Below the pieces are notes generated by a model. It was given only the letters and a program-made list of their open reading frames with translations, was not told the DNA's origin and searched no databases. DNA of 5,453 bases from Pseudonocardia sp. (GTDB lineage Bacteria; Actinomycetota; Actinomycetes; Mycobacteriales; Pseudonocardiaceae), in assembly GCA_030453005.1 (NCBI GenBank), contig JAKDLE010000242.1, forward strand, positions 1 through 5,453, written 5' to 3'. Made by a program: the position numbers and the translations under genes. Below, piece after piece: positions 5,438-5,453 of the stretch (its first letter is position 1; each line of letters starts with the position of its first letter).

Positions 5438-5453
5438 TACGTAAAGTTATAAC
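5433..5453. promoter_or_regulatory. AT-rich dyad region upstream of the promoter
   Basis: GTTATA occurs at 5434-5439 and 5446-5451, 12 bases apart (about one helical turn). The second copy is part of the perfect palindrome GTTATAAC (5446-5453). The region is much richer in A/T than the rest of the window. It could be an additional operator or UP-like element, but it is cut by the window end. Confidence 0.3.

Noticed and set aside
4901..5452. Plus-strand open frame opposite the coiled-coil gene start
   Set aside because: It runs through the promoter and repeats without a stop, has Pro/Arg/Gly-rich content and no motif, and the opposite strand has a convincing gene.
1..5453. tRNA, rRNA, riboswitch and complete insertion sequence
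   Set aside because: No cloverleaf, rRNA-like stretch, known riboswitch core or matching terminal inverted repeats were seen on either strand by reading.

Overview
This window is very GC-rich DNA with strong G/C at third codon positions. The gene content is ABC export, a Ser/Thr kinase relic of the bacterial PASTA/PknB-like superfamily, a LigC/LigD-type ATP-dependent ligase relic and an Ala/Glu/Arg-rich coiled-coil protein. This points to a high-GC actinobacterium, probably a filamentous or Pseudonocardiales-type genus. That placement is inferred from composition and protein style, not from a marker gene.

Left part (1-2092, plus strand), intact genes. A small AroQ-fold chorismate mutase-like protein (37-333) is followed by about 200 bases without a convincing gene. 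Next comes a two-gene ABC cassette: an ATPase starting at TTG behind an AAGGAGG ribosome binding site (540-1409), and a six-helix permease (1406-2062) whose GTG start overlaps the ATPase stop. A GC-rich hairpin (2062-2092) lies just beyond the permease stop.

Middle part (about 2125-4075), mostly relics. On the minus strand are the 3' end of a cupin gene (2125-about 2370) and the 3' two thirds of an ATP-dependent DNA ligase broken by three frameshifts (2414-about 3104). On the plus strand are an orphan coding fragment (about 3110-3270) and a possible 52-residue membrane protein (3370-3528), then a hairpin. On the minus strand again are a transposase fragment with a frameshift (about 3660-3817) and, directly joined to it, the N-lobe of a Ser/Thr protein kinase with no catalytic loop (3818-about 4075). 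I read this as a decayed insertion and recombination zone.

Right part (4109-5453, minus strand), one large intact gene. It encodes a 426-residue protein with an N-terminal Cys/Cys/Cys/His cluster and about 300 residues of predicted coiled coil. Its upstream DNA is abruptly AT-richer. It carries a near-consensus promoter (TTGACC, 17 bases, TATAGT) placed so that the transcript would begin at or next to the ATG, giving a leaderless mRNA. A tandem five-base CGTTN repeat fills the spacer and flanks the -35 box, which looks like an operator. This gene and its control region are the most interesting part of the window. The design recalls plasmid-borne KfrA-like or other partition/nucleoid coiled-coil proteins, but no known family is proven here.
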